Both the position numbers and the translations under genes were made by a program. Below the pieces are notes generated by a model. It searched no databases. It saw only the letters and a list, made by a program, of their open reading frames with translations, and was not told the origin of the DNA. This document shows, piece by piece, positions 28,999-40,770 of a stretch of 64,000 nucleotides of DNA. Source of the stretch: Cryphonectria parasitica EP155 (lineage: Eukaryota > Ascomycota > Sordariomycetes > Diaporthales > Cryphonectriaceae); contig NW_024468911.1 in NCBI RefSeq assembly GCF_011745365.1, forward strand, positions 248,001 to 312,000. Direction: 5' to 3'. Numbering within the stretch: the first letter of the stretch is position 1; the number at the start of each line of letters is the position of its first letter.

Positions 28999-30210
28999 AC
29001 CAAGTCGATGAAGCACCGAAAGCCGTCCACGGATGTGGCCGAGTTCCCACCTTCCACCCCAGTTCCACGACAGGTGTCCAGTGGTGAATTGGACTGAAAG
29101 GGGCTCACGAGTACGTCCCCAGGATACCAAGTCGGCACGATGTATGTCATGGTTACACCATCTGCTACCACGACACTAGTGCCTGACACTTGACGAGGCT
29201 AGGCTCATGTCGTTGTAGTAAAGAGGTTGGGGAATAGTTGATGGGATGGATGTGGTAATGAAGTACATACGATGATGTTGGAGATGTGGGATTCAAGTGA
29301 GAGTGAGGCCAGCACCCAGGTTGTGAGTGAGCATCGGTCAATGAACCTTGCGAGGTGAAGATCCTAGAATTACCGTAATACCTATAAACCAGAGCATGAA
29401 TTGACCCCATGAACACAAAAGAAGACGTCCTTAGGAGGGTCTAAGATGGGTCAAGAAAAAGAAACCATACACCGAGTCGAAGTAGACATGAAAGTATAAG
29501 TAAACAATAACCTTTCACTTTATTTTATTTTTTTCCGCATCCAACCTCGTACTCCGGACTGCCCTCCTATCATGGGGCAATAAACAACTCTGTCGGCCTT
29601 TAGGCAGATCATGAACTAACTGATAGAATCGTGGTATCAAGTGTGAAACGACAGCCACCGCCAGCACCGCCATCGTAATGAGAACAAAAAGGACAAGCAG
29701 AAGAAAGAAGGAAAGAAATAAGACAAAACCCTAAACCAAGTCATGTCCGTACAATGATACTACCCAAATAAGTAGCCATAACAGACACAGACCGGACCCG
29801 AGAGAGAGAGAGAGAGAGAGTATCCATTGTTGATTCTTGGATTATCTCCCCAGATGAATACCGTGTGGCAACAATGATGCTCAGTCGCAAAACATGACTG
29901 AAGGGGAGAAGTCTGTGCCCTCGGAATTAAAGACGCCTCCAGAACTGTAGACGGTCTGAGCCCGGTCTCGTCTCAGCGGAGAGGAATTATATTTTCTTGA
30001 GGGAGTGATGAGTAGATCCTCGGAAAGTGCAGCTGAAGCCCCGAGCGCATGCGCGGCCAATGTAACAAGCCTCTTGCCAGTGGGAGTGGCAGGAGCAGAA
30101 GCAGCAGCAGCACGGACTGGAGAGGAGCTCGCGGGGGGTGTCGCCAGCGCGGGCGTGCGGCCATGAAACGCAGTAGTACGCGCGGCGGAAGAGAGGGTGG
30201 GCAGCGTGCT
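28999..30210. other. Intergenic convergent spacer
   Basis: The 3' flanks of the CVNH-like gene (plus) and the APSES gene (minus) meet here. An (AG)10 microsatellite lies at 29801-29820, and A/G-rich sequence runs from 29690 to 29730. No gene is recognised. Confidence 0.55.
29801..29820 (+). repeat. (AG)10 microsatellite
   Basis: Ten uninterrupted AG units lie in the 3' flank of the APSES gene. Confidence 0.9.
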
Positions 30211-33076
30211 CTAAACGCCGTCCACGCCGCCGAGGAATTTGCGCACGCGGCCAATCTCCAGCTCGCCCTTCTCGCTCTGGACGGCGCGGACGAGGTTGTT
30301 GAGAAGCTCGTCGACCTGGTCCTCAGGGCAGTTGGCGGCCAGGGCGACGAGGCGGCGGTACTTGTATTCGATATCGCGGCTGCTGCCCTTGAGGCGAGAC
30401 ACACTGCTCTTCACGTTATGCAGCACATCGCTGGTCGCCTTTATGCGCGCGCGGAGGATATTAGCATCCGGCAAGCCGCCAATGGCCTTGGGCTGCGACT
30501 GGCGAGAATGAGGATGAGCAGAGTCGGATTGCGACGAGGCGGCGCTCTCGGCGGCGCTCTCGAGTTCCTCCTCCCACTGCGCGGCAGAGCTCGACTGCGA
30601 GGAGCCGTGTTCTTGCTCGACCGAGCTCATCCGGTACTGGATCCTCTCGAGCTCGCGTGATAGGTTGGCGACCTTTTGTCGGTGGAGCTGCTGCTGCTTT
30701 AACTTCTCCTTCAGCGCCTCCAGGTCGCGCCTCGTCTCGGCCAGCTTGGCGGACGACGTTCTGAGGCCCGTGTGAAGTTCGTCCAGCGTGTCCTGCTTCT
30801 TCTTGAGCTCCTCTTGTGCGATCGCTGCCGTCTCACCCAGCAGGTCTTTCATTGCTGTAAAACGGGGACGAAATTGTCAGCACAGGGAGCAGATTATGGG
30901 TGAGTAGGGAAGGGAAAGCACGGGGGAAAAGGAAAGGAGGAAGTAAGCAAGAACAAAACTTACATGAAACGATATCATCACTACTCTCTTTGCTCCGCTG
31001 ATTGCTCGCAGCAACATCGACCTGTTCAGCGTCGACCAGCATCTGATCACCATCTGGTAATTCACCAATGCCAAAGTCACGCGGCCTGAGGCCTACGCGG
31101 TTGGGGATGCCCGGGTCTGCATGAACCTCTAGAAGCTGCGAGATGATGCTTCGATTTGATATCCGCGCGGCGAGATTCAGAGCCGTGTCGCCAACCTTGT
31201 CCTGCGCGTTGACCACATCTGTCATAAACCTCCCAAGCCCTATCTTAGGGTGAGCGGCATTAAGAGCGGCGGCGGCGGCGGAATGGTTGCCGTTGACGCT
31301 GTGGTCTTGACTGCTGGGCTGGCTACCCTGCCTCACCACCCACTCCAGCAGACAATCCAAATAGTACTTGCTGGTGGCGTGACGACGGTCTATTGCGCTG
31401 GTGACGACGATGTGGTGCAGCACCGTACGGCCCTTGTTGTCTGCGACCTCAAGCGTGTTGCCCAGAAGGTCCAGGAGCTCGGGAAATGAGAAGTTATCAT
31501 GGGAGTTGGTGACGATGACGGCACGCATGAGGGCCGTCTGCCCTTCCGAGTTGACCCTGAAGGGGTTTGCGCCGTGCTTGATCAGAGCCTGCACGATGTT
31601 CATACGTGATAACGTGGCAGCCCAATGTAGCGCGGTGTGGTGCTGGCTGTCGATCGGCATATCCAGTTCGACAGGAGTCAGGCCCTGCAGTTCCTCGAAT
31701 GCGTCAGGCTCGGCAGGGTCTGCAAATAGGCCTAGGAGAGTCTTTCGGTTGACATCGGCGTCGACAGAATCCTCAAACGGGAGGGGCGGGAGAGGCGAGA
31801 TACCGTCGTGATCCGCATCGTCATGAACGGCGATGCCCGCCTGGGAGTAGATGAAGGACTCGTTCGGCTCGGTGGGTGACCCAGGGAAGGCCTCGGCGTA
31901 CATGCGCATGCCCTGCGAGTTGCCAAAGCTGTCGGCGGGCGTCACATTGACCCTCTGTCGCTTCCTGGGTGGCTCGGTGCCGTCGATGCTCATCTGCTGG
32001 GAGCCGATGCGCTGTGAGGAGTAGACAGAATCCGAGGTGGAGGCAGCAGCAGCAGCGGCGGCGGCGGCGGCGGCGGCGGCGGCATTACGGCCGCGTTCCG
32101 AGGTGTAGCTCTGCTGCGAGTTGGGGAAGTCATCTATATTCTGCATCGAGGACTGTCTGTTGAAGCTGGCGGCGCGTGACAGATTGCCACCACCACCGCC
32201 GCGCTTTCTGGGTCCAGGCGAGTCGAGACGGGCCTTGCTGATGGCGGCGACGGCGTTAGAGGCAGTGGCCGAGATGTTTTGGAAGAAGGTGCCGGACATG
32301 CTATTGGGGCGCGAGCTCGTAGGCGCGGCGTAGTACTTTTTCCTCTGGGCGGCCATGGCCTGCTCCTTGGTCGGGGTGTTGAGGTCTCCACGGCCGGCGA
32401 CACCGCCATCCTGCCCCATGTCGTAGGTGAGGAGGGGCCGGAGGAGATCCTCGACGCCGTACTGACGGCAGACCTCGACGCCGCGCTCAAAGGATATCCA
32501 GGTGCCCTGGTACTTGCCATAGCCGCCCTGGACCTTCTCGTGCTCACCAGTCTGTATCTCCTTCTCGAGGATCTTGGTGCGCTTGCCCTTGTCGAGACCG
32601 GCGACCTTGAGAATCTGGGTTGCGTTCAGGTGACTGTCATTGCGACGGCGCATGACGGCGACGTGGTTGACTTCCATCTCGTAGACCTCGACGCCGCTGT
32701 AGACGGATGAGTAGATCTGAGGGCCGTCATCCTCCTCGACATGGTTCGGTTGGGAGCCGGCGAAGTGATGGTAGCCGGTGGGGCGGCCGCCCTGCTGCTG
32801 CTGCTGCTGCTGTTGCTGCTGCTGGGACGAGGAGAAAGAGTGCTGGGACGAGGGTTGTGAATGCGACATGGCGGTGAGAGGAGGAGTCGGCGGCTGCTGC
32901 TGCTGCTGCTGCTGCTGTTGTATGTGGGCGGCGGCGGCGTGGGGATAAGTGGTGGAAGGAGGGAGTATAGAGGAGGCGGCGGAGAAAGAGGCGCGAGGAT
33001 GGGCTGGCTGGGCGGCGACAAGGCCAGCTGGGTGTGGAACGATCGAGGGATTGGTGAGGATGGTGGAGGATGCCAT
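30211..33076 (-). CDS. mbp1: APSES/KilA-N transcription factor with ankyrin repeats (Mbp1/Swi4/Res type)
   Basis: Exons 33076-30964 and 30854-30211 join in phase and encode 918 residues. Residues 118-225 form the APSES (KilA-N) DNA-binding domain, with marks VYEMEVNHVAVMRRRNDSHLNATQILKVAG, KRTKILEKEI and GYGKYQGTWISFERG. Ankyrin repeats follow at about 480-690 (HTALHWAATLSRMNIVQALIKHGANPF; TALNLAARISNRSIISQLLEVHADPG). The intron separates these from the C-terminal coiled coil that normally pairs with Swi6. The family controls G1/S transcription through MluI cell-cycle boxes as the DNA-binding half of MBF/SBF. The N-terminus has two polyglutamine tracts (about 53-61 and 85-95), and the linker has a polyalanine run of about 13 residues encoded by a GGC/GCA repeat. 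The symbol is by family; a Swi4-like or Res2-like role cannot be separated here. Confidence 0.93.
32043..32084 (-). repeat. GCC/GCT repeat encoding polyalanine
   Basis: A GCN trinucleotide array on the coding (minus) strand encodes a polyalanine run between the APSES domain and the ankyrin repeats. Confidence 0.9.
32792..32823 (-). repeat. CAG repeat encoding polyglutamine (second tract)
   Basis: A CAG run on the coding strand, interrupted once by CAA, encodes eleven glutamines just before the APSES domain. Confidence 0.9.
32893..32920 (-). repeat. CAG repeat encoding polyglutamine (first tract)
   Basis: A nearly pure CAG array encodes nine glutamines in the N-terminal disordered region of the APSES factor. 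Confidence 0.9.
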
Positions 33077-34877
33077 GCTATGGTGGACCAGATCCCATTG
33101 ACGCGCGCGTGATGGTGCAGAGGGACAATTTGATTGTCCTCGCTGCTGGCGTCTAGGCTCGCACCCGCACCCGCACTCGACCTGCAGGAAACTAAGCTTT
33201 GTTCGACGGCTACTGTGGGTAGCAGTAGGATAGATGGATGGGTGAGAGACGCGATTTCCTGGGATTCGATTTCAATTTGACAAGCTGTTGCTACGAGATG
33301 CTGTAATGCGACAAAAGATGCTATGCACTACGATGCAATACCGTGGAATTGAGACGTGTACGTGTATGTATGTGCGAAGCGATAGGAGCCCGTCGCGAGG
33401 GGGGGTTGACACGCGAAGAAGAGCAGCGGTATTCTCCCAGATCGACGACGCGAACTTTAGTGAAGGCGGTGTGGGGCAAGATTCTGCGAGCTTGTGTTTT
33501 CGGTGTATGTTCTTCTTCTTTTGCCAAGTCTTTGACAGGGAGGATCGAGTTGGTCAAGGGAGACAGACAGGGAGAGTCGAGTCGAGTCGAGTCGAGATTG
33601 GGATGGGCCAAGGTCAGGAGGGCGAGGAGACGTGTGGCTGGCCGCGTCGAATCGATTTCGAGTATTGATTGACTGCGTAAAGAGGAGGAGGAGGAGGAGG
33701 GAAAGAAAAAGAAGATAACAATGGTAGTAGCAGTAGTATCAAGAAAGAGGGGTTCCCACACCAAAGTCAAAGTCAATGGATACTTCTTCTGTTACCTGCC
33801 CTGCCCTAGATCGTAGCTCTCCCAAGCAGATAGGAAGCGACAAGGAGGGGGAGAAAGGTACAGTATGTTGCCTTTACGCGAGGTCAGGTGAGATGGAAAA
33901 AGGTGGGCTTGTGACACCGAGAATGGAACCAATAGACACGACAAGAAAAGGGAGGAGGGGAGCATCGGGGGGATAGCTGTAGCTTCAGCTTCTTGTTCGG
34001 GGTTCTGCATGCAATTAATTAAGAGAAAAAGATCCTAGGAAGACACGAGTCTTGGACGTGTCTGTTTCGCGGCCATTTCGTGTAGTTGTGGTAAAGTAGC
34101 AGCTAGCCAGGGTGTGGGCTGGTGGTATTGCTTACTGGAGCCAGCCATGCCAGTGTAGTTCGCTCACTGAACCCATAGTGCTTGTGCTCACTGGGAGGCT
34201 CAGGGGTTCGTTCAACACACGCGCCGCCCCCCCCCCCCAAGGGAGCCTGTGGTTGTGGAAGGGCTTTAGTGGGAAGATGGTCGCGTCAGTGGGTCGCCAT
34301 GGCCAAGGGCGGGGCATTCCAGCAGCCCCCAAGACAGGGGGTTGATCTCAATATTTTGGGGGATTTCTGAATCTGCTCAACAGAAAAGATTACCAACCAA
34401 CCAAGAATCAAGTTGGGAACAAGACTCTGACTGATTTATGGGCAAAAAGTAATGGATGTATTGCATGCGTAAACCCTTCTCTTTTTTGAAAGATAACAAT
34501 AATAATCATAATAACAATAATAGTATTACAATTGTCGTGCTTTTTTCGACCACTGCATATGCTCTTTGTACCGCCATTCGTGAGGGATGGACGCTGGAAC
34601 GCGTGTGTGGGGCACGCGTAAAGTGGTCTTTTTTTCTTCCCCATTCTGCCCTCCAATTCAGCCTTTGTCTTAGAGTCAAACCTCCAAAAGCATCATAGCA
34701 ATACCACCCCACTTCATACCACTACAACAAACTCCACCCCACCCTCCTCTTCCTCTCCCATTAGCACAACGGCTGTGTCCAGGTGACTGGTCTGCTAGAT
34801 GGCCTGAAGAGGATGACATTAATAACCAATTTATAGCAGCAGTGCCAAGAGGAGGAGAAGGAGAAGAAAAGACAGAG
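33077..34877. other. Divergent promoter region between APSES and LYR-protein genes
   Basis: Both neighbours start outwards from here. A GAGTC pentamer is repeated four to five times at about 33573-33596, a C run lies at 34229-34239 and a purine stretch at 33680-33715. Short frames on both strands overlap with no family signature, so no gene is called. Confidence 0.5.
33573..33596 (+). repeat. (GAGTC)n pentanucleotide repeat
   Basis: Four to five uninterrupted GAGTC units lie in the divergent promoter region. Confidence 0.85.
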
Positions 34878-36074
34878 ATGGCCTCTCTCATGCCAAAATC
34901 AACATCACCGTCATCATCAACAACGCTCGCTCTCTTCCGCAGCCTCCTCCGCGAAGCCTCCTACCTCCCGCCAGTATGTCGCCCCTTCGTAGCCGACCAG
35001 ATCCGCACACGCTTCAGGGCGCACATGCACGACAAGAGCAGCCACAAGTCCGCCCTCACATTGTCACGCATCAGCCGCGCCCGCCATAACCTCCGCCTCC
35101 TGCACGCTGCCAACATGGGCCACATGGAGACTATGCGCCGCGTCCTGATGTTGTCCTTTGGGCGCATAGGCAAGAGACGGCGGGTGCTCATGTCGAGGTT
35201 CCTGGCCAAACCTCCGCCTGCCGACTCGGACGAGCTGGCGAGGCAGATCCGCGAGGAGGCTGAAGGCCCGCAGGGGCCAGGTCGAGAAGCACCAGCAGGA
35301 GGGCCGAAACAGGGGAGGCAGCTGAAGCGAGACTGGCTGGACAACTGGGACCTGCCAAAGCTCCACGCACTGGCCGCAAGCCAGGCCAAGAGGAGCTTCT
35401 GGAGCCCCAAACCCTCCATCAAGGGAAACAAGCTGAACCCACAGGAGGCCATCCCCGAACTGAACATATGGGGCCGCCCATTGGCTGCGAGGCTGCGCAG
35501 GAGCAAGATGCGCAAGTGGTACAAGGCCCAGGTCAACCGCCTCATGCCGCCCGTCGGTAGGGGCGAGTGGGAAATGCTGCGCCACCTGGCCGCGGGTACG
35601 GCCGACCGGAACCTCTGGGAGATGCCCACGAGACGGCCCCAGGGTTTGCCGGTGTATCAAGGAGGCAGGCCTGAAGAAGAAGGATACGACAGCAAACAAC
35701 AGAGCGGCGGCGGCGGCGGCAAGTGGGACTGGAAGGAGTTCGCCACGCACCCGGTCAGGCACATCGAGAGGGGGAGCTCGAGATCCATGAAGGTACGGAC
35801 CGGCGAGCAGGGGGAGGCTCCGTACGGGCTGGGCGCACCCATAGGCGTACACTCCTACAAGCGTGCGAGGTTCTGGACGAGACTGTACAGCAAGATATGG
35901 GAGATGACCCCGACCATGACCAAGGTGGAAGACCAGCCGGGCCGGTGGCATGTCGAGTGGGGACGTGTCGAGAAGAAGACCCCCGTCGCGACGGCCAACC
36001 AGGCAGCCTTCTTCAAGGACGCTATCGCCAAGAGACCCAAGAAGCCAAGAAGACAAATTGCGAAAGAGAAATAA
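34878..36074 (+). CDS. LYR-motif protein (Complex1_LYR / Cup1-like N-terminal domain)
   Basis: A single exon of 398 residues starts at the ATG 34878 (MASLMPKSTSP), because upstream codons in frame begin only with GTG. Residues about 18-50 form the LYR-type helix (LALFRSLLREASYLP, then RPFVADQIRTRFR), the mark of small mitochondrial assembly factors that bind acyl carrier protein. A long basic region with many Arg and Lys follows, with conserved-looking stretches (NIWGRPLAARLRRSKMRKWYKAQVNRLMPPV and EWEMLRHLAAG) and a C-terminal segment rich in aromatics. The N-terminal Ser/Thr-rich basic segment could aid mitochondrial import. The precise client complex is unknown. It converges with the acetyltransferase gene, with only 107 bases between stop codons. 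Confidence 0.75.
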   Translation: MASLMPKSTSPSSSTTLALFRSLLREASYLPPVCRPFVADQIRTRFRAHMHDKSSHKSALTLSRISRARHNLRLLHAANMGHMETMRRVLMLSFGRIGKRRRVLMSRFLAKPPPADSDELARQIREEAEGPQGPGREAPAGGPKQGRQLKRDWLDNWDLPKLHALAASQAKRSFWSPKPSIKGNKLNPQEAIPELNIWGRPLAARLRRSKMRKWYKAQVNRLMPPVGRGEWEMLRHLAAGTADRNLWEMPTRRPQGLPVYQGGRPEEEGYDSKQQSGGGGGKWDWKEFATHPVRHIERGSSRSMKVRTGEQGEAPYGLGAPIGVHSYKRARFWTRLYSKIWEMTPTMTKVEDQPGRWHVEWGRVEKKTPVATANQAAFFKDAIAKRPKKPRRQIAKEK

Positions 36075-36181
36075 AAACACAATCTGCCAGGACCTTGTTC
36101 ATCCATGGCCGGTCTATGCATCTAATTCTGGTAGGACCGAGAATTCTCCTCGTAATTCTTTTTTATTCTCCCTCTTTATTT

Positions 36182-36877
36182 TCAGTCCAACATTCTGCTC
36201 AGCCTCACGAGCGCCTCCTTGTCCACGCGCATGCCGACCCAATCCTCCATCCTCGTTGCCCCAATGACATCCTCATAGAAGCGGATGCTCGGCTCGTTCC
36301 ACTTGAGCACGCTCCAGTCCAGCCGTCCGCCGTCCATGGCCACCACTTCCTCGGCCAGCTTGACGAGCAGCCTCTTTCCGTAGCCCTTGTTGCGCTCGGA
36401 CGGTGTCACGTACAGGTCCTCCAGGTAGATGCCTGCCTTGGCCCGCCATGTGCTGTAGTTGTAGAAGTACAGCGCCATCCCCACCGCCGCCGTCCCTGCA
36501 CTGCCACTGCCATCTTCGGGCCGGAAGAGCAGGAGACAGCGCGCAGGCTTGGTCGGGGTGATGGCCTCGGTGATAGGGAGGCCCTGGGCATCCGAGGTCG
36601 AGGGCGGATCCGAGGAGGAAGAGCGCGAAGGCGCGAAGGCGATGGTAGACAGGAGCTTGGCCTCTGTGGCCTCGACAGACGAGAGCTCACGTTCATAGTC
36701 GGCCAGCTCTTTGATCAGGCCGAGGATGGCGGGAACGTCTTGAGCCAGACGAGATCTCAGTTAGTAGAATGGAAAAAGATAGGCGAGGGAGGCTTTTGAA
36801 GTAGCTTAACACGGGGGCTTTGTGCTAGACTCACCTTCACGCCGAGCATGGCGGATAAGAGGTTGAGGGCTCGTCAT
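36182..36877 (-). CDS. GNAT N-acetyltransferase (diamine acetyltransferase-like)
   Basis: Exons 36877-36835 and 36738-36182 encode 199 residues; the intron has a TACTAAC branch site. The N-terminus IRHARREDVPAILGLIKELADYE is the usual entry of spermidine/spermine N1-acetyltransferase relatives. The acetyl-CoA loop is LEDLYVTPSERNKGYGKRLL (R/Q-x-x-G-x-G/A form), followed by LDWSVLKWNEPSIRFYEDVIGA, where Asn and Tyr line the active site. An inserted Ser/Pro-rich loop around residues 50-85 lengthens it compared with the animal enzymes. It transfers an acetyl group from acetyl-CoA to a small amine, probably a polyamine or thialysine-like substrate, in the cytosol. The substrate is inferred from family only. 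Confidence 0.88.
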
Positions 36878-38490
36878 GTTGCCAATGAAGGAGGATTAAC
36901 CCAAAGGTAATATTGGCTATAGTCTATGGGGGAGCAACACTGCCAAGTTAGTACACGTTCGGGCCGATGAGATTCTTCTTTATTATAGCTCCTGAAGTGC
37001 AGCAGCCAGGAATTGAATGACTTGTATGTCGGTGAGGAATATTATTGTATTATGTTGATGCAGGAGGCGGGGTGTATTTGTAGCGTCTAATAGTATCAAC
37101 AGAGCTCTGATGGGCTCTTCCCTGCTATATTTTTATTACGTACATCGAATTCATGCATTGCTCGCTCGATCATGGCAATGCTCACTTGCGCAGTTGTCAA
37201 ACAATTCTTTGCAAGACAAAGAGTGGATTACAGCAGCTAGAATGATGACTACAGAAACAGAGAGAGATGCACATAATATAACACGAGAAGAGGATGATTG
37301 TTGTAGCTTTACACAATAAAAATTCTTCGTTTATAAAATATATATATATATATAAAAAAAAAAAAAAAGAATACCAGCAGCCAAAGAGCGTTGTCATGAT
37401 GGAACGAACAGAGGGGTAAGAACAGATGGTAGTACCCCTCATTCTGCCCCTCATCTTGACCCCTCCACAGCACCTGCTCTCAGCCTAACGGGAAGACTAC
37501 CATAGCAGGATGGCAAAGGTGTAGGGGTTATGGCAGCCCTTTAGTGGCTCAACTCGGGGATCAGCAGGGCCCGATTACTACACACGCTACAGTACAGTAC
37601 CCTCCCTCGCCCCAGTGGTCTCACTTACCAATGGGAACCTGCCGATTGGTGAGATGATTGCACCAGGAGAGAGCCGAGAGCTCCTCTGCAACGCCTACCG
37701 GTCCCCCTCAAAAGCCCACACACCACTACAGGCAACTGTCAATTAGATAGCTAGCTAGCTACCCTAGTAGTTACAGAAGCTTCAACATCAAAACGGCATG
37801 CACGCACGGGTAGGTATTTTAGGTACAGCAGAGTATAGTACGCACGCCTCTTTCCTCTTGACCTACTGAAGTACCTTCCAACATTCCAATTTCATGAACT
37901 TTCTTAACCAAAATTCGCGACAAGTCTTGTGCACGGCTTCACCAACGAGAACTTGGTCGATCTTGTACCTTGATCCTGCCTACCCGTACAGACAAGTGCG
38001 CTTGGAACACATACGCAGTAAGCTGTCTGCAGCACGAGGGGCCAATGAAAACAACGGTTGCCAAGCTCAAAAAGGTGGGCTTACATACTGTACAGTAACA
38101 ATCGATCGCACACACACACGCTCTACTCACCTTGCTCAACTCGACTCGCTCACCGCCACGCAATGCTGTGAGTGAGGTGGCAGGACAGCTTGGCATAGCA
38201 AGACACTGAGAAACACAACAGACAGTGCAAGGGACAAGAGATCTTTCCACAGGAAAACTGTTGTTGCTGTGGTTGTTGCAGTACAAGTACTAAATTGATA
38301 GTATTGCACAGGACGTCTCTCATCACGTCCCCGTTTCAACAACCACTGCTGCTACAGCTCTTGCTTCTACGAATACTGTCGACTCTGTCCTTCAATTCTC
38401 GGCTTCATAGCCCCACTCACACGCCTTTGGTCGTGCTGCCTCGCCTCACACGTGGTCAGGCCAGGCTACCTCATCCCTCTTCCCTCCACC
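36878..38490. other. Intergenic region upstream of the 5'-nucleotidase-like gene
   Basis: The segment is AT-rich near 37110-37370, with a (TA)n run at about 37340-37353 followed by a 16-base A run. Tandem TACAGTACAGTACC lies at 37584 and TAGCTAGCTAGCTA at 37745-37759. A second ACTGTACAGTA palindrome lies near 38087. No supported gene is present. Confidence 0.5.
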
Positions 38491-40592
38491 ATGGCTCCGG
38501 ACGACACCACCAAGCCCACGGCCGAGGAGGTCATCACATACGGCAGCCCTTCCTCCACAACTCCTCCTGACCTAAGACTCCTGCACTACAACGATGTCTA
38601 CCATCTCGACTCGTCCTCAGCAGAGCCTGTCGGTGGCATTGCTAGATTCATCACCGTGGTCAAGGACTATCAGGAGGGCGAGCGCTTCAAGGACCAGCCG
38701 CACTGCCTGACCCTCTTCTCCGGCGATGCCTTCAACCCCAGTCTCGAGAGTTCCATCACCAAGGGCTCCCACATGGTCCCCATACTCAATGCTATCAAGA
38801 CCGACGTTGCCGCCCTGGGGAATCACGACCTCGACTTTGGTGTGACCCAGTTCAACCAGCTGATGGGGAAGTGTCATTTCCCCTGGCTAGTCGCAAACAT
38901 CCTCGATCCGGCACTTGGCGAGAACGTCCCCATCGGCAACGCGAGGCGCACTCATATGCTCACGGCCAGCAATGGCATCAAGATTGGTGTCATTGGCCTC
39001 GGGGAGCGAGAATGGCTCGAGACCATCAACTCCCTGCCGCCAGACCTCATCTACAAGTCAGCCAGAGAAACTGCCAGGGAGCTGGCCCCAAAGCTGCGAG
39101 CCGAGGGCGCCGACATGATTGTGGCACTCACCCACATGCGCGAGCCCAACGACAACAAGCTGGCCGAGAGCGTCGGTGACCAGATCGACCTGATCCTGGG
39201 CGGGCACGACCACTACTACTCGCACAGCCTCATCAACGGGTGCCACGTGCTGAGGTCCGGGACCGACTTCAAGCAGCTCAGCTACATCGAGGCACGGCGA
39301 CCTGCCACCAACGGGAGCTCCCAGAGATGGGATTTTACCATCTACCGCCGGGATATTGTCTCCTCGATCGCTGAACACAAGCCGACCCTGGAGCTGGCCG
39401 AGAGGCTGACTGCCAAGCTGAAGCAGTCCCTCGAGAAGCCCGTAGGCTGGACTGCCGCCCCGCTCGACGCACGCTTCACCACAGTCCGCCTGAAGGAGTC
39501 CAACATTGGCAACTTTGTTTGTGATATTATGCGCCACCACTACAACGCCGACTGCGCCCTCATGGCCGCCGGCACAATTCGTGGAGACCAGATCTACCCG
39601 CCCGGTCCCATCCGTGTCAAGGACATCACAGACTGTTTCCCCTTCGAGGACCCCATCGTTGTTCTCAAGGTGACCGGCAAGGCCATCCGTGAGGCTCTTG
39701 AGAACAGCGTAAGCCTGTACCCGGCGCTGGAGGGAAGATTCCCGCAGGTGTCCAACATCAGGTTCACCTTCGACCCCAAACGGCCGTCGGGCGAGAGAGT
39801 CACCGAGGTGGATATTGCTGGGGATGGCTACCTGCCCGAGAAACTATACGTACTCTCCACGCGTGGCTATATGGGTCGTGGAAAAGGTAATTGATTCCCC
39901 GCCGCCGCCCCAATTTGAGCTTGATGAGATGCCTTTTCGAAGCAGAATGCCATGGCTGACCAGCTTTTTTTTTCTCTTCCTTTTTCTTTGTAGACGGCTA
40001 CAAGTCCCTGCTCATTGAGGAGGAAGGTGGTCAGGCGATCGTGATCGTCTCGGAGGAGAACGGAATCCTCATCTCCATGCTCTTGCGACAGTACTTTATG
40101 CAGCTCAAGGTTCTCGACAGATGGACGCACCTAGGCCCCCACATGAGCCAGCATTGGGACAAAGTGGTCTCCAAGGTGACCAAGTCGCACCCCGTCCTCC
40201 CTCCCAAGAAGCCTACTCCGAACCCTAGCCCAGTAGCAAAGACGAACCGCCACAGGCACTCAGCATCCAGCTGGGAGAACTGGACGCCAGCCAAGATGCG
40301 AGCCCGGCGGTCCAGCGTCGGTCCCCTCACAGAGAGTGACACGGATGTCGACCGGGATACCGATGTGCCTGCGGCCTCGCCCACGAGTCTCGAACGCTCG
40401 CTGTCGGGCATTTCGGAGGAACAGGAGGAGAAGGAGCTGAGGATCATGAGGCGAGTGTTTGGGCGCTGGTGCAGGAAGGCAGGAGTGAACGCACTGGCAG
40501 ATGATGAGCTCGAGGAGGACGAAGTCGACTGCGACTGGACGCAGGCCATCGCACCCAAGGTGGAGGGTAGAATTGTCATGATCGGCTCATAG
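38491..40592 (+). CDS. 5'-nucleotidase family metallophosphoesterase (intracellular form)
   Basis: Exons 38491-39886 and 39994-40592 encode 664 residues; the ATG at 38491 follows a good ACC context. Calcineurin-type metal-binding motifs appear in order: LLHYNDVYHL (Asp35, His38), FSGDAFNP (Asp79), GNHDLDFG (Asn111, His112), ALTHMREPND and GGHDHYYSH. The C-terminal 5'-nucleotidase domain follows, with NFVCDIMRHHYNADCALMAAGTIRG and DITDCFPFEDPIVVLKVTG. The family hydrolyses nucleoside monophosphates or related phosphoesters. No signal peptide is seen, unlike secreted bacterial and animal forms, so a cytosolic enzyme is likely. The last 130 residues are a basic then acidic Ser/Thr-rich extension. 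A long homopurine patch ending in A15-G12 (40647-40676) follows the stop codon. Confidence 0.9.
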
Positions 40593-40676
40593 AAGGGAAT
40601 AAGCAGGCGCGAGAGAAAGAAGAAGAGAAGAAAGAAGAAAGAAGAAAGGAAAAAAAAAAAAAAGGGGGGGGGGGGG
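40593..40676 (+). repeat. Purine-only tract (GAA-rich, then A run and G run)
   Basis: Just past the 5'-nucleotidase stop codon the plus strand becomes almost pure purine: AGAAG repeats, then an A run, then a G run to about 40676. Long one-strand purine tracts can form triplex or slippage structures and are hard to sequence exactly. Confidence 0.8.
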
Positions 40677-40770
40677 TTTAGTGATCTAGACACAACCAGA
40701 TGGAAAAGTGTCAATTTCTTTTTGAACAGCCTAGAGGCAAGAAGCAGCTTGTATAGACGGTTCTTTCTGC

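Noticed and set aside
35064..36080. Open frame antisense to the LYR-protein gene
   Set aside because: Opposite a gene with a recognisable LYR domain; composition is that of a reverse-complement shadow.
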